Assembly: GCA_028023455.1 (NCBI GenBank)
Contig: JAQFVV010012507.1
Coordinates: forward strand, 2,708,901 to 2,772,900
Source: Epiperipatus broadwayi
Lineage: Eukaryota > Onychophora > Udeonychophora > Euonychophora > Peripatidae
Reading direction: 5' to 3'
Length of the DNA stretch: 64,000 bases
Part shown: positions 24,829 through 38,298 of the stretch, one piece after another
How positions within the stretch are numbered: position 1 is the first letter of the stretch
Layout: every line of letters starts with the position of its first letter
Program-made: the position numbers and the translations under genes
Notes under the pieces: generated by a model
What the model saw: only the letters and a program-made list of their open reading frames with translations
Database searches by the model: none
What the model was told of the DNA's origin: nothing

Positions 24829-25199
24829 TTTTCTGGTAAATGTCATTTTATTCAACCATAATTATAGAATGGTTTTTTTTTTTTCATTTTATTAAATTTG
24901 TTGACTTTATTTTTTAATTAATACTTTTTTTTTTAAATTGGCTGATTAGATGTTATTAGTGAGAAAAATCTCTTTCTAATAAATTGATTACATAAAAAAT
25001 TGTTGAATTTTGTATCATAAAGAGTTTATTATCTGTGTGTGTAAGTATAATCATTATGTATACATAAATAATGCTATAAATAAACTTCAAACCAATGAAT
25101 AACATAACAACCAAAAAAAAAAAAAACTAATTCATCTATTATTATTTTATCGTTATGAAAATTCATATATATATATATATATTGTAATTACAATTCATC

Positions 25200-26125
25200 T
25201 ATAGAGACCATTGGACTTCAATCAAGCAAAAGGACATGCCTGATTTAAAACTGGTTTTAGTACAGTAGATCATATTCAAGTATTGAGAGAAGTTATAGAA
25301 AGGACCAATGAATATGAGTTGCCATTATGCTTTGGATTTGTAGATTATGAAAAGGCATTCCATTCTATAAGTATTTCTTCAGTGATTAAAACATCGGATC
25401 ATCAAGGTATACACCCAGAATATTGTCATATTCTGAAGAATATTTATAAAAATGCAACTGCCACAATTATATTACATAATGATATTAGGAAGTTTAACAT
25501 TGAAAAGGGTGTAAGACAGACTGAATTCTTATCTACAAAACTTATTACAGCAGTGCTGCAAGAAGTATTTTGTGGGTTAAAATGGGAAGCTAAAGGAGTA
25601 ATGGTAAATAGAGACTATTTAAGTCATTTAGATTTTTTGCAAATAATGCTTCAGAGCTTCAGAAAATGTTGCAAGAGTTATCAGATGAAAGTAAGAAAAT
25701 AGGACTAAAGATAAATGTTAAAAAGACTAAAGTAATGTTCAATGGATTTTCTCAGCAGATGAAAATAAAGATTGATTATGATGAGTTAGAATAAGTTATA
25801 CAACTACCTTGGTCAGATTATTACTAAAGATGGAAATATTTATGGATGAAATTATTCATAGAATTAAACTTGGTTGGAGTGCTTTTGGTAGAAATAACTT
25901 ATTATTAAAAGAAAATATGCCTACATGTTTGAAAAGAGGATTTTTATTAAATATGTTTTTCCAGTTTTTACATATGGATCTGAGATTTGGACACTTAATA
26001 GATGAGGAGTACAGAGATTTCAGACTACTAAAAGAAGTGTGGAGATATGTATGTTAGGAGTAACAAGAAGAGATTGAAAATGCAGTGTATGTGTAAGAGA
26101 ACAAACAAATGTTACTGACATCTAT
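25200..26125 (+). pseudogene. RTE-type LINE relic, RT and C-terminal part
   Basis: Close relative of the RTE copy at 60188-63300, on the opposite strand and 5' truncated. It starts at FKTGFSTVDHIQVL (finger region) and runs through FVDYEKAFHSI (motif A with its first Asp kept), GVRQTEF (motif B damaged) and LSHLDF. A 16-bp deletion after LSHLDF removes the FADD active site and shifts the frame; the flanks share TTTTGCA, so microhomology can explain the loss. The remaining frames (25809-26057 and onward) match the C-terminal region including TRRD and REQTNVTD. A fold-back element follows directly. Confidence 0.82.
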
Positions 26126-26133
26126 CCAAAAAG

Positions 26134-26520
26134 ATGTCATATTATTATTACTATTTGCGGGATATTCCATGTAGTGAAAAAGCTAAATGCTGATGTTTCA
26201 GTACAATATCAAGTACCTTCCTCAGAGCGTCCTTTTTCTCAAATCATAAGAATGCATGTGAGATATAAAATCGTTTTTAGAAGATTAACAACATTTGGAA
26301 GAAGCTATTGGAAGAGAAAATAAATTTTAAAACTTCTCAACCAATACAATTTAAATATGAGAGACAGAAAACGATAAAAACGATTTTAAATTTCACATGC
26401 ATTCTTATGATTTGAGAAAGAGGACGCTCTGAGGAAGGTACTTGATATTGTACTGAAACGTCAGCATTTAGCTTTTTCACTACACGGAATATATCGCAAA
26501 TAGTAATAATAATATGACAT
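26134..26520. mobile_element. Fold-back element (387 bp) with hammerhead-like core in both arms
   Basis: Inverted arms of about 150 bp (26134-26285 and 26370-26520), over 90 percent alike by eye, ending in ATGTCATATTATTATTACTA. Each arm, read toward its outer end, carries CTGAGGA, a GTAC/GTAC stem and GAAAC. The right arm has GTC after GAAAC, the left arm ATC. There is no coding sequence and no clear target-site duplication. It lies just after the truncated end of the RTE relic. By structure it could be called a MITE, but the hammerhead order points to a PLE-type or retrozyme-like unit. Confidence 0.75.
26420..26475 (+). ncRNA. Hammerhead ribozyme candidate, PLE type
   Basis: All expected parts are present in order: CTGAGGA (26429-26435, fits CUGANGA), stem II from GTAC (26438-26441) with GTAC (26450-26453) plus a closing A-T pair and one bulged G, GAAA (26455-26458), and the cleavage triplet GTC (26460-26462). 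Stem III would be only A-C with G-T and no loop, as in very short or dimeric forms described for PLEs and retrozymes. Stem I pairs GGACGCT before the core with AGCATTT after GTC, with one mismatch and two G-T pairs. Activity is untested; the inverted copy (26182-26234) has ATC in place of GTC. Confidence 0.5.
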
Positions 26521-29311
26521 ATATATATTAATGCATTAATTTATTATGAGATACGTAAACATTTGATTAATTAATTTTACCTTGTTTCATGTATAGTTAA
26601 ATTGTTTCAATTTCAGAAAACTATCGAGCTGATTATTCTAATAATATAATAAATACAATTGTTATACTATATGGAATATTGGAACTTTAAACAATTAATA
26701 AGAGAGAAAAGATTGGTTAGTTTATTACAGGATATGGTGATTGAAAAATTAATGTTACAATGACTTCAATTGGAACTTACATCCGACAATGTTTATTTAC
26801 ATTTATTTCTAAATGCATTACTTTATTAAGTTATATGTATGTGTGTGCGTGTATTGCTAATTTGTTTTTTTAAATAGTTTACCTGGCAGACCTCATAATA
26901 TTGTTTTTTACTAGATTTAGATTTGGGACAAATTACTATATACAAAAGGAGAAATAGTGAACTTTAAAAATGTAAAATTAATTAATAAATAAATCTCAAT
27001 AATGATGATTAGAGTTATGTAGAATCCAATTTGTTAATGATTAAAAATGTATAAATTTGGTTTAAAAATATTTCATTTAAATTATTTTTATTTTATTTTA
27101 ATGTCTTCTGTTCCTTTTTTTTTTTTCTGTAGCGCGTTTACCAGCTATTTGGGCAAATGCTTTTTTTAATTTACAAAGACAAAATTATATAGGCTAGAAT
27201 CCTAATTCATGCGTTTATTAGGCCCAAAACTAGAAGTTTCTCCCATCCACTAAACAAATAATATATTACATCTTTCACTTAAGAATAATCTAACTTTAAT
27301 TATGAAGATCTGTCTTACACCCTATATATTTAATACACAAACTTTGTATTAATTGCATACTATACAATTAACTTACTATATCAACTTATAAATATTTTTA
27401 TAGTCCTCGTTACTCCTTGGGCCAGGATAATCATTAATCAATGGAATTTCCAAACCTTATACATAGGTTTGAACTACTTTATATTCCGAACTAATTAAGC
27501 TCATGACATGTTGCCTTAAGGTATTAATATAATCTTTGATTTTATTTATATTTAGTTATGTTTCTTTCATACTTGCATTAATTAACCATTATGAGTTTCT
27601 TATACTGCTCTTAAGACTAAATTATTGGTCTAATACAACTTTTGATATTTCTGTATACATGGCTTGCATATTACATTTATATATATATACATTGAAATTT
27701 TTTTATAGATAATGTTATCCTATCATTGATTGCTTTTGTATCCACTCTAATGTGTAAATAAAGTTTGATTTTTGAAAGTAAAGACAAAATTATAGTGACA
27801 AAAACAAACAAAAAAAAAAACTAATCTCATAGAATATGTTCTATCTTTGAAAATCATTATGATAGTAAACTGCTGGAAAATAGATTTTAACTAAAAGAAA
27901 AACATTTTTCAATATCATTGTATCAATGAAAAAAATAATTGATTATCGATAAATAGTTATTTGGAAAACTGTTTCATTTCATTTATTACTATTTTTTGAG
28001 TTGTCAGTCTTTTATATTTTTTTCTTTTTCCATTTTTTTTTTTATTTATTATAACATTTCATTACCAATTTTTATAATATATATATAAACAGTAATAATT
28101 ATTGCTAATATTCATAAATTTATGCCTATCAATGAGTTATATTTTAATATTAAAATTATATATTATGATAATAACTAAAATAAATAACCCGATTATAATA
28201 AATTATTTTTATGTAACATTTTTCTAATGACTAGTATTATTCCAGAATAAGAAATAATGGAAAATGCAGAGTTTTAATATTTACATTGACAATAAAGATT
28301 TGTTTGATGACTAGTCATTTGCTAAAGTTATTTTAAGCAAATGGGATTAAGAGTTTCCATTTGACAAACGAAAAAGTAAGAAAAAACTATTGTTTTATAA
28401 ACATCTGGATGTAAAATTATCATAATGCATTGTCTTGATGGCTGATAAGCAAAAATTATTTGAACTTTAACTAAACAACGTTTTTAATAAAATGAAAGAC
28501 AATAAATAATTTATAAATAGTTATAAAAGATAGAAATAAAGAATTTATAAAACTGAAAATAATTTATTTTAAATAATTGTACAGGCACATTGGGACAATA
28601 ATTTTGTCCTAGCTGGAAGTATCTTTTTATTGACTATTTTAAATATATATACATACATAGGGTTTTATGTTGTGGTAACATGTCATCCTCCTGCTATACA
28701 TATGATTTATCACTTGAATCCAGACTAAGTAAAATTTGAAAAAAATTGTAGATACCCATGGAGCTTAGGGGGTTTTTTTTTCAATGAGTCTGACCATATA
28801 TTAATCTATCTAACATCTAAAAATGGTTATCTGTATATTTTTAATTATAAAGCAAATAATGAAGAAAAACTGTTCATTCTTTTATCATTAAACAAGTCTC
28901 AATCATACTTTTTACTTCAACATTTGTGTGTGTGGTGGGGACTTTTATAGAGGCACATGCTTTACAATGGGCTATTTTAAAACTTATTTAGTTATATCAA
29001 TTTTTTTTTTTATTTTAAGGTACAAAAAATGTTAATCACACCTCAATTATTTAAGACCTGAAAATGTGATTATTAAAGGTACATTTATTAATAGTAAAAA
29101 GTAGTTTTAGAATACGAAGTGTCAAATACCAGTTAAAATATTAATAAAAATAATATTTTAATCTTGAATTGTTTAAAGAAACTTTTAAAATTTAACAAAT
29201 TAGTTTTTATTTTACATTAATATTTATATAATGATATTTCTACATACACACACCTTTATATATGTATGCTATGTGCAAATAAAAAAAAATATTTTTAGAC
29301 AAGAGTATAAA
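26521..29311. other. AT-rich non-coding stretch
   Basis: No coding signal or recognised repeat apart from short TA runs. A small hairpin GGACAATAATTTTGTCC lies near 28594. Nothing more is supported. Confidence 0.5.
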
Positions 29312-29592
29312 TGTGATATGTTGAACTATTTCCATCATCTATCATTAAATGTTGAATGTCCAAATACAAACAATTGTTAGTAATAACACACAAGTTAGTA
29401 GATAACACAGATTAGTAGATTATACAACATTTCTAAAGAAAAGTAGAGAATAATAAATAACACTTGAAACATTGTGTAGTTTACTAATCTATGTTGTTCA
29501 CTAACATTAGTTATCTACTAACTTGTGCATTATTACTAATAGTTATTTATATTTGGAAAAGTTTAAATAAAGTTTAAAATTATCTAGATATT
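29312..29592. mobile_element. Fold-back element related to 54689-55202 (short form)
   Basis: Inverted arms 29359-29431 and 29464-29556 share CCAAATACAAACAATTGTTA-type ends and AGTTAGTAGATAACA. Flanking words (GATATGTTGAACTATTTCCA on the left, AGTTTAAATAAAGTTTAAAA on the right) also occur at the ends of the 54689 element, so it is the same family without the tRNA-like centre. On the plus strand AAGAAAAGTAGAGAATA is followed by TTGAAACATTGTGTAG, where AC and GT can close a short stem III and A is a permitted cleavage base. The CTGA half of the core is lost. Confidence 0.6.
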
Positions 29593-30357
29593 TGACATTT
29601 AAATGAATGAAAAATATTCAACCAAAGCAATTTACAAAATGTTCTTAAAGTTTTAAGTGTACCATAGAATGACTTTGATTTGTTAATTAACATTCAAAAA
29701 ACTAAAGTTCTTGTTGATCAGTGATGGGAAAAAAAATCCTTAGCAATTTTTAATTTTGATGATTATCATCTTGAGAATATAAATCAATCAAAATGTTCTG
29801 GTAGTTTAATAAGTTGAAAATGGCAAAAATGTTTTTTTTTTAACTTGCTTCATGTAATACTATAGGATCCATATTTGTAAAATTACACTATTATTGGATC
29901 GCATATGCAAAATGAATGTGCAATTCAGGACTTTCTAAAGTGGATTTTCTGGTAAACTCGTAACATGGTTTTTGTGGGACAAATAAATCCCATTTGCATT
30001 ATAAGGATTATCTCAAAGACATTCTAAAGAAGTAAAATACTGATTGTTTTCATTGTGAAGATATGCAAAGACTAGAATGCATTGGAGAACTTCAAAGATA
30101 TTAAAAGATAGATTTTTTGGAAAGTATCTATGTAGACATATTTATTATTTGCTGATTGGTTGGTATAGTCTTAATAAACTCATTTTCTAGAACTTTTTAT
30201 GTGTGTGTTTTTAAGTTGGAATTGTCATACTAATTTATGAGTGATACTGTGAGTATATACAACTCAGTTAATGAGTAAATTTATTATATATTCTATAAGG
30301 ATCAATTGAATAATATTACAGTGTAATATTATTTGTTTTAGTATTAGTGTATTGTTA

Positions 30358-30513
30358 TATATAAATATCATATAGGGAGTATACCAATAGCTAAAATACA
30401 CCTCTTAATTGATAAGTGCTGTAAAAGAAAAATATTTAAAATCTGTATCTAAAACATCCCCAGACCAATTGGTTTTGAGTAATATCTTGCTATATATGAC
30501 TTGCTTTATTGAT
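30358..30513 (-). mobile_element. Fold-back family M, truncated copy
   Basis: Shares ATAGGGAGTATACCAATAGC, CCCCAGACCAATTGG and the terminal TATATGACTTGCTTTATTGATT with the copy at 14737. On the minus strand it keeps ACCAATTGGTCTGGGG (stem III and 3' stem I of the hammerhead-like motif), but GAAA reads AAAA and the CTGA half is missing. Confidence 0.6.
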
Positions 30514-33500
30514 TGCATATATCAGAGTGTAAATCCTAATTAAATATATTATAAAATTTTAAAAACAAGTATGTTTTGGTGCAGTACACAAGATTCATAA
30601 CAATTAACTATTACAAAATGAAAGAAAGACATATTTGATTTTTATAAATCTAGTGTATCTAGTTAATTGGCCTGAGTCTTTTGTACTGTGCCTCGAATGT
30701 ATGATAGGCTTTTAATATTTTGTAGTATATTTACTCTGATTTACATATTGATATACATGTGTTTTGTTATTTACAGATTATATATAGTTTAATTTATGCG
30801 TATATACTAACACGGATACATGAATTTATAGGATTTTATTTTTTTATATCTAAAACAATGATCTTTTTTTTTTTATTTCATTTTTCTTATACACAACGAA
30901 TTATAAATTAATTAATCTATTTAAATTTAATAACTTTTTGGATTTTATATATGAATTACAAAATAAATCAGCTTATTTATCTCAATTATGATTATAATTT
31001 TTTGTATTAAAATTTTTTCTTCATTTTTTTTTTTTTGAATAGTTTTGCATTTAAAAGAGGGAGAAGAGGAAATATTGAGTTGATATCAATGACATATAAT
31101 AATTATAATTGACATTATTGTCATCAATGACTGTACATCTAAATTAATAATAGAACTTGTTAAAAATGGAAAATCATCATGCTAATCATTGTCAGAATAA
31201 TTATTATAATGTTTGTTCTTTTCTTAAACATTGTTTTTCAAAAGTTATATGATATATAGATTTTTTTATTTTTAAAGAAATCATTTGGAAAAGAAAAAGT
31301 AATATAAAAAAATGAGAAAACAAGTTAATTCATTTGCATTAAAAACTAATTCATATTATAATTTTTTCGGTAAATAAAAACTCTTTTAGCCAGCTGTTTG
31401 TTAAATGTCATTTTTCTTCATAGTCATTGGTTCTAGAAGAATCATAGTTGGATCATAATTTAGATATTATAATTTGTTTGTTGCTGCCTAAATTTGTTTA
31501 CCAGTTAGATGACTTCTCAACTGCTAGATAAAATATTTCAATGGAAAAACATTTGAGAAGTCATGTTTTGTCTAACTACTTTGATTCATTAATATTTTTT
31601 TAATTAAGTGTTTGTGGAAAGGTAATGATGTAAAAATAATTGAATTAATAAATCAAAATAACTAACATTAAAAATTATATATGTGAATTTTATTTATTTA
31701 TTAATTACCTAGGTTTTTAGTTTGTGTAAATAATCAAGCAATTTATACCACTGATTGTGAATATTAACCAAATGATTCATTCACAAAGATAAATATTAAA
31801 TTAAAACATGCTTCTTATTTTATTTGTTGTTATATGTAATATATTTAAATACAATGGTTTTCAAAATTATATAAGACATTTCTCATTTTTGGCATGTCAT
31901 CAGAATGCTGTCAAACCATTTTCACTTGCCTTATAGTTGTCTACTTATATAGATTTTAACATTTCTTGAGAAACATCCTTGGATCGATGTTCACTGCTTC
32001 AAGTTGATTGAAAGGCATCATTTTTTGAGTTACGATAGTGTTTTTACATTTACTTTAAAGCTTAAAATGTACCGTAAGATGCTGCCCTCTCTAGAATTAT
32101 TTTACAAGTAAAAAAATCAATCATATTGATGTATGAAGCTTCAACAAAGGAAGAAGTCAGTCCATTCTAGGTTCTGATTGGTTGATACTCATATAGTACA
32201 AATGAAACCACCTGTCAATAATTTTAACTGTTCCAACTTCTGTTTTGACTTTGAAAATGAAAAAATTAATGTCTTAGAATGAATTTTTTATTATTTTTCA
32301 TACATATTATGAATTATTTTGATAAAATATGCTGAAAATATAGTTATTTTAGAAAAATAGTAAGATTTTAGTAAAAAATTGTATACTTTTGCAAGAACAT
32401 AAATTGAAAACAAAGACAACACTAACACAACTGTTAACAATTTTCATCACCTCAAGCTCTTCATTTCATTTTCAAACAGAAATGAATAATTTAGAGTGTT
32501 TTGCTGGCATTTATTTACATATTATAATGTATTTTGGTAAAATATGCTGAAAATATAAGATTTGGTTAAAAAAAGTCTATTTTAACAGGAACATAAATTG
32601 AGAAAGAAAATCAGTGACATTCTCAAAATTTTGTGATAGGTTGGAGAACTTTTTTTTGAGGTTCTCCACTATAAAATATTTTTTATAATTATAAATAGAA
32701 ATTTATTTTTGAGAAAACTTTGTGTCACTTTCATAATCTGACAAATTATTAATATACTTTTTTACAAATGAAACTAACATGAATATAATATTAAAAGATG
32801 AATATATTTTTACAGCTGAGTTTGTTAATTGACCAATCAAAAGTTGTTAAATTTAATTCAATTGACCAATGAAAATTTAAAAAAATGTTTCAAGGTAAAG
32901 ATTAAAATGAAATGCTACAATTCTGAAACAGTACAAAAAGAGGTTGTGCTTATATCATTAATCTTTTATCTAAAGTATTTGCTAGATTAGCTATCCCTAT
33001 ACATATCTGAGGTTGTAATATAAATAGTCATTATCTCGATATTTCAATATACTCTGACATTCTAATACCAGAAAATTTAAATAAAGAAAAATATTAATAC
33101 CTCCTTTGGTAAATTAACTATTTATAAAAGAAAATACTTAAAACAAAACTTTGTGGGTTTTCTCTATTTTAAATAGGTTTATATTCCTTATTGCAAATTT
33201 CTTTTTAAAAACTATTAATAAATTATATTGCTTGGTATTTTTATTTTTCCTTTATTTTTTTATATTTTACATTCATCACAGCATTCAAATCATTTTTTCA
33301 TTACTCTCACTTCAATCCACTTCAAATGTGCATTGAGTTTTATATTATTTTTAATATTTATAATAATCACAGGAATATTAATCATTTCTCTCCTGTTTTT
33401 CATATTATGACAAGCATTAAATATTTCAATATTATTTGTGATATAAATTTTTTTATATCTCATCTTGCCTTCACATAAACTACCAGATTCTAACAGTTTA

Positions 33501-36439
33501 GCTAGTACTTTACCATTTTCTAGAAACAATTCTTTCCATTGTGATTTCAGTGGTGATAGACAGTGATTGTAATGTAGGATATTAAATAATAATAACTTCA
33601 ACAAGTAATAAAAACATCATCATGGATACAGTGCTAAAAAATAATAGGTCCATATTTAACAGGCATCTAAAAATTCAGGACATGGCTTGTTTTCAGTTCT
33701 TATTGACTATAAGGGAAACACAACTATCCCTGGAAAAATACTATACAATCCTTTGTTACCTGTATATTTAATCAATTCAAACTATGACAATATAGCTCAC
33801 ACCTAGCATCCTTTCAAACATATCCCTAAACACCTAGGATTTTATATAAGAATTACTCTCCTGATGACCATTCTATATTCTCCATATATTGAATAACTAT
33901 TAACATCATAAAATATACAAGACATATTACAAAATAATTTTCAAACCACTTTTTTTAAAAAAAACAACAAAGATCTAAAATTCATTTCAAGTTTTAAAAT
34001 TTTTCTTTTTTTCAAAAACATATTATTTTAATAATAACATACATTGATATTATACATTTATTCATTTGTTGTTACATTATATAATTTAGAGATCACTACT
34101 TCTATATTTCTCTGTATCTCAACAGATTCCATTCCTAACAATAATACATTAATAACTCAACTATTATAAAATGTATGTATATTCAAGCATTTGTGATAAA
34201 CAAATATTTTAAAATACCCTTAGATATTTCAAGGCATTCATTTGCATTCATATTTTTTATAAAAATATATGATAATAATTATATAAATGGTTTATACAAC
34301 CTTTCAATATGCAAGCAATATGATGCATAATAATAAAATAAAGTACTAATTTTAAAATATATCATTTAAAAAAATACAAACAATGCAATATAAATAATAA
34401 ATCAAATTACCTGTGGTCCCAACAATAATTAGAACCATGAGTGGCAATCCACTTCTTGACCATGCATCCAAACAAATTATAATTATTAATTACCTGTCAG
34501 AAAATTAATTTCTGAAAAAAAAAAAACATTTTTCTTTATTTAATGTAAAAACTAATCTATCTTAAGATTAAAAATTTAAAAAAATACATTATCATTTTGG
34601 TTAGTTTAAAATACTATTTTAAAATATTAGCTCTATACTAAAATAAATAAGAAAATTTTCAAAGTTATGAAAAAGTCTCTCTTCTACTTGCAAGTTCAAT
34701 GCTCCTCAAAATTATTTTCCATTGTTTAGTTATGTTTAGAATGTGCTGAACTAAACTTATTCTCTCTCAGCACCATTTAATAAAACATATAACTAAAGAA
34801 ATGAAATCCTGTACAATCTGGGAAAATGTTGGGCATCCTGGAAAGAAGGCCTTTTCCTGAATATTTATTCAGGCACACAATATGTTCATATAGCAATAAT
34901 TAAGGAACCATTTTATGTGAAATAAGAAACCCTTACATATGTATTTCATATTCCATCAGTTATATATGTCAAGATGTATCCTGATAATTATAGTTCATAT
35001 ATATTTTATATTTCCATCGATCAAAACATTGGTAGAATATTATATAATATAAAAATTATCCATTTATTACATCCTTTTAGCAGACATCCATATTTCATTA
35101 ACTAAAGGTAGATATTTCTTTTTTAAACAAATATTCAAGACTATCATTCTTAAAATGCATATATTTCAACTAGTTGTTTTTGGGGTAAAATGGCAGCTTT
35201 ACCATCCAAGCATTAATTAAATGATACAATATAAATCCTCAGAACAGGCACATTATAGTTACTTTATTTTAGATAAAAAAAATCATTTCAAAACATTTAG
35301 TTTGTTTATTGATTTTATTGTAAATAAATCTTTTCAAAAGCATAAAACATTTAACAGTCATTTTATTTCAATTTTTTTTTCAAACACATCATTCTCAGAT
35401 GTAAACTTCATTTAAATTAAGCATTAAAAATAAATTAAATATAAGATGTGCCATTCAAATCCAGGTAATAAAAATGATTATTTTTTTTATATCATAAAAA
35501 ATCACTAATTTTTCTTTTAACTTAAATGCAAAATATTAATTTTCTTTTCTTGAAATTAATAACATTATGAAAAAGATTTTTTATAAATATTCTTTTTCTC
35601 TTTGTTAATTTAAATTTCCTTGACAAATTACATTTATTATAACAAGAAAGTTATTAAAAATAAATATTCATTCACTAGGAGCATATTAATTATATAAATT
35701 TCAAAGTCCTTACATAACATGAAGTCACCCCCAGTCCCATTGTTAAATTCTCATCAGCATTTGGTGCAGATTGTCCTAACATTTAAATGACTAATTATCT
35801 TCTATTAAAATCATTATAGTTTTTGAATTAAACTTGAAGTAAAATTATCTGATAAGGTACCACTGGTGTTTATTCCATAATTATTTTAAACAATTATTAA
35901 CTGTACTTTTAAAACTTTGAATAGAAAATAATAATTATAAAAAATTATTATTGTTGCAATTAGACCAATAAACAAAAAATATATTAATTATAAATTGCAC
36001 ACTGATCTGTCCTATACTTTTCACACACACTCTCTAGACTTGATTGAACCCTCCTTTTATACTGGTTTAATCTTGTGATTTCATTGGTTAATTTTTCTCT
36101 TAAAATGCTTGTTCATTTACAAAAACTAAATTACTTTCATCTTTAAAATTCAGCTTTAAAACAATTTAAATATGTTAATGATGCTAAAACATTAATTTCA
36201 AAACAAATTATTATATTGAAACTACAATAATAATTTTAACTATTACTTTTAAAATATTATTTTTAGATCTAAATTTGCTACATTTATAATATATCTAATT
36301 CTTATTAATAAACTAAAAATGAAGGTTTTTTTTCTATCTACAAACATGAAAGCTCACACAAACACCTTAAACTATAAGACACTTTCAGAACATTCTAGAT
36401 TAATGTTAAATTATTTATTATTTAAATTATATTTTAAGC
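30514..36439. other. AT-rich non-coding stretch with a local direct repeat
   Basis: No gene recognised. A direct repeat occurs at about 32303-32410 and 32518-32605 (both with AAAATATGCTGAAAATATA and GAACATAAATTGA), period about 215 bp. A small inverted repeat GACTTCTCAA/TTGAGAAGTC lies at about 31509-31564. Open frames near 33151-33604 are low-complexity and overlap on both strands. Confidence 0.5.
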
Positions 36440-37420
36440 CTTTAAGCACACAGCATTTCTGACATTTTTCTTTGTTCTCGCAGATCAATGTAAAATATAT
36501 GATTAAATGTTTATTATTTATCAGAAAATAAGAAAAATGACTTCATTTGATAGATAATTTTGTTTATTACTGAAATAAATTTTAAATGTTCACATTTTGT
36601 TTCTGTAAATATTAAAAAAATGAGATTGTAATCAAAACAAAGAGTTCAGACATTATCGTTTCTAGAATGATTATGTTCAATTTACAAAATCAACAAAATA
36701 GTTGTTACTTCTTATTATTTTTAAAAATCCAAACGAATATTTGTTTATTTTTTTTATATCTAACAATTTATGCTTTAAAAGTTTAAAATATTTGAATATT
36801 TATTTCAAAATTGTGATATTTTTAATCTCATAAGTATAAGTAGATTACTTATATAGAAGCTAATCCTGTACAGTGCTTCAGGCCATATTTACATTCACTA
36901 CTAATATAACATTATATTTTGAAAATAAAGTATTTCAATTCAAAATAAGTTATTAATAATTAGTTTAATTATTCTAAATTATTGTAAAAAAATATTTTAA
37001 ATATAATGAACTTGCAAATAACTTATTTTGTTTAAGTTTTGAGCTATGTTTCTTGTGAATTATTTGATTATTTTGACCAATTTGCAACACTGGCTGAATA
37101 TTTTTGTAAATATTATATATTGAAAATGCATGGTAAAATGGTATTTTTTACCTTATATAAATGTTTCAGCTGAAACATTTATGCTAGAAGGTGAAAATAT
37201 CAAAATTCACACATTTACAATAGACACAAGCTTCACACTGACATGTTCAGCTATTGTCTAATTGGTCAAGTTAGTAAAATGATTTGATAGTTTCATGACC
37301 AAAGATTTAAACAAAATAATAGTTTAAACATGACTATAAAATGATTGTTATTATGTATAATTAAACTATTATATTTTAGATATCTATTGGATATAATAAA
37401 TATAAATTTATCTTAAAATG
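36440..37420. repeat. Diverged repeat, partner of 58700-59490
   Basis: 37100-37400 matches 58700-58960 in direct orientation (shared AAAATGCATG, TTACAATAGACA, ACATGTTCA, ATTGTCT). 36440-36990 matches 58980-59490 in inverted orientation (shared TGTTCACATTTTGTTTCTGTAAATA, ATCAAAACAAAGA, TTTATGCTTTAAAAG). The two loci can be explained as opposite halves of one element with long inverted ends. No coding content was recognised and divergence is high. Confidence 0.55.
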
Positions 37421-37587
37421 CCTGCAAACTATTTAATACATCTTTACTGGCTTTTATTTACTGAATTTGAACTCATACTACCTATAAAATCATAATTACA
37501 TATTAAAAAAATAACTTTTTTTTTTTAAAAAAATAGCTACTTTTCAAATCCTTCCTAAACTATCTGCACCAAGTATAAGGCACAATA

Positions 37588-38222
37588 TATGGTGCTGATA
37601 TAGCATGTGTTTGATGCCATTTTCAATTTCATAATTTAGCCAAAATTTCTGCTGACACATTCAAGCGATAAATGACATCAATTATCAATATGTGGTTTCA
37701 AAACAAGTTTGTTAAAAATCGCAAATTTTGTCATTAATTAAAAAATCAAAATGCAAAGTTTGCATTTGTCATTAAGCATATTATTTTTACAAATAATAGG
37801 ATTTTGGTTTTTTTTGTATCATAAATTCTTTGTTCACTACTATTGATCACTTGAAGGTTTTTTATTATTTTTAAAAAGTAATATAAACTTCTTAGTCTTA
37901 TTAATATTGTTTTTAGTAGTTCGCTAATTTGTATTTTAGTGGTATATGTGCTTCTGTTGACCAAAAACTAGTTTAATATTTTTTTCAATACTTTGTTTCT
38001 TAACTAGAAGATAAAAAAACATGGATTAATTTAAATTGGCTAGATGATTACAAATACGTTAAATTTAAAAATAAAGTATAATTGTTATATAATATGACCT
38101 TCATGATTAGTATGCTTGTTGATAATCGATGTCATTTATCGCTTCATTGTGTCAGCAGGGATTTTGGATGAGTTATAAAATTCAAAATGACATTGAATGT
38201 GTACTATTTCAGCACCCAATAT
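37588..38222. mobile_element. Fold-back element with about 110-bp inverted arms
   Basis: Left arm 37588-37705 and right arm 38115-38222 are inverted copies (GGTGCTGA, GATGCCATTTTCAATTT, GCTGACACATTCAAGCGATA, AATGACATCAATTATCAA). The inner 400 bp shows no gene. Each arm contains CTGACACA and AAGCGATAAATGACATC; the order recalls CTGANGA/GCGAAAC but the fit is too poor to call a hammerhead. It could be a MITE. Confidence 0.65.
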
Positions 38223-38298
38223 ATATATATATATATAAACAAAAATGCAAGTTAAAAAACTTGCATCTATTATATATATATATATATATATATATAGC
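38219..38298. repeat. Two (TA)n runs around a small hairpin
   Basis: (TA)n at 38219-38236 and 38272-38296, separated by a hairpin ATGCAAGTT-AAAAA-ACTTGCAT. Confidence 0.85.

Noticed and set aside
33151-33604. Overlapping open frames on both strands
   Set aside because: Low-complexity residues and no family resemblance on either strand.
37640-37690. CTGACACA...GCGATAAATGACATC as a hammerhead
   Set aside because: GAAA reads GATAAA and the CTGANGA core is not satisfied in either arm.
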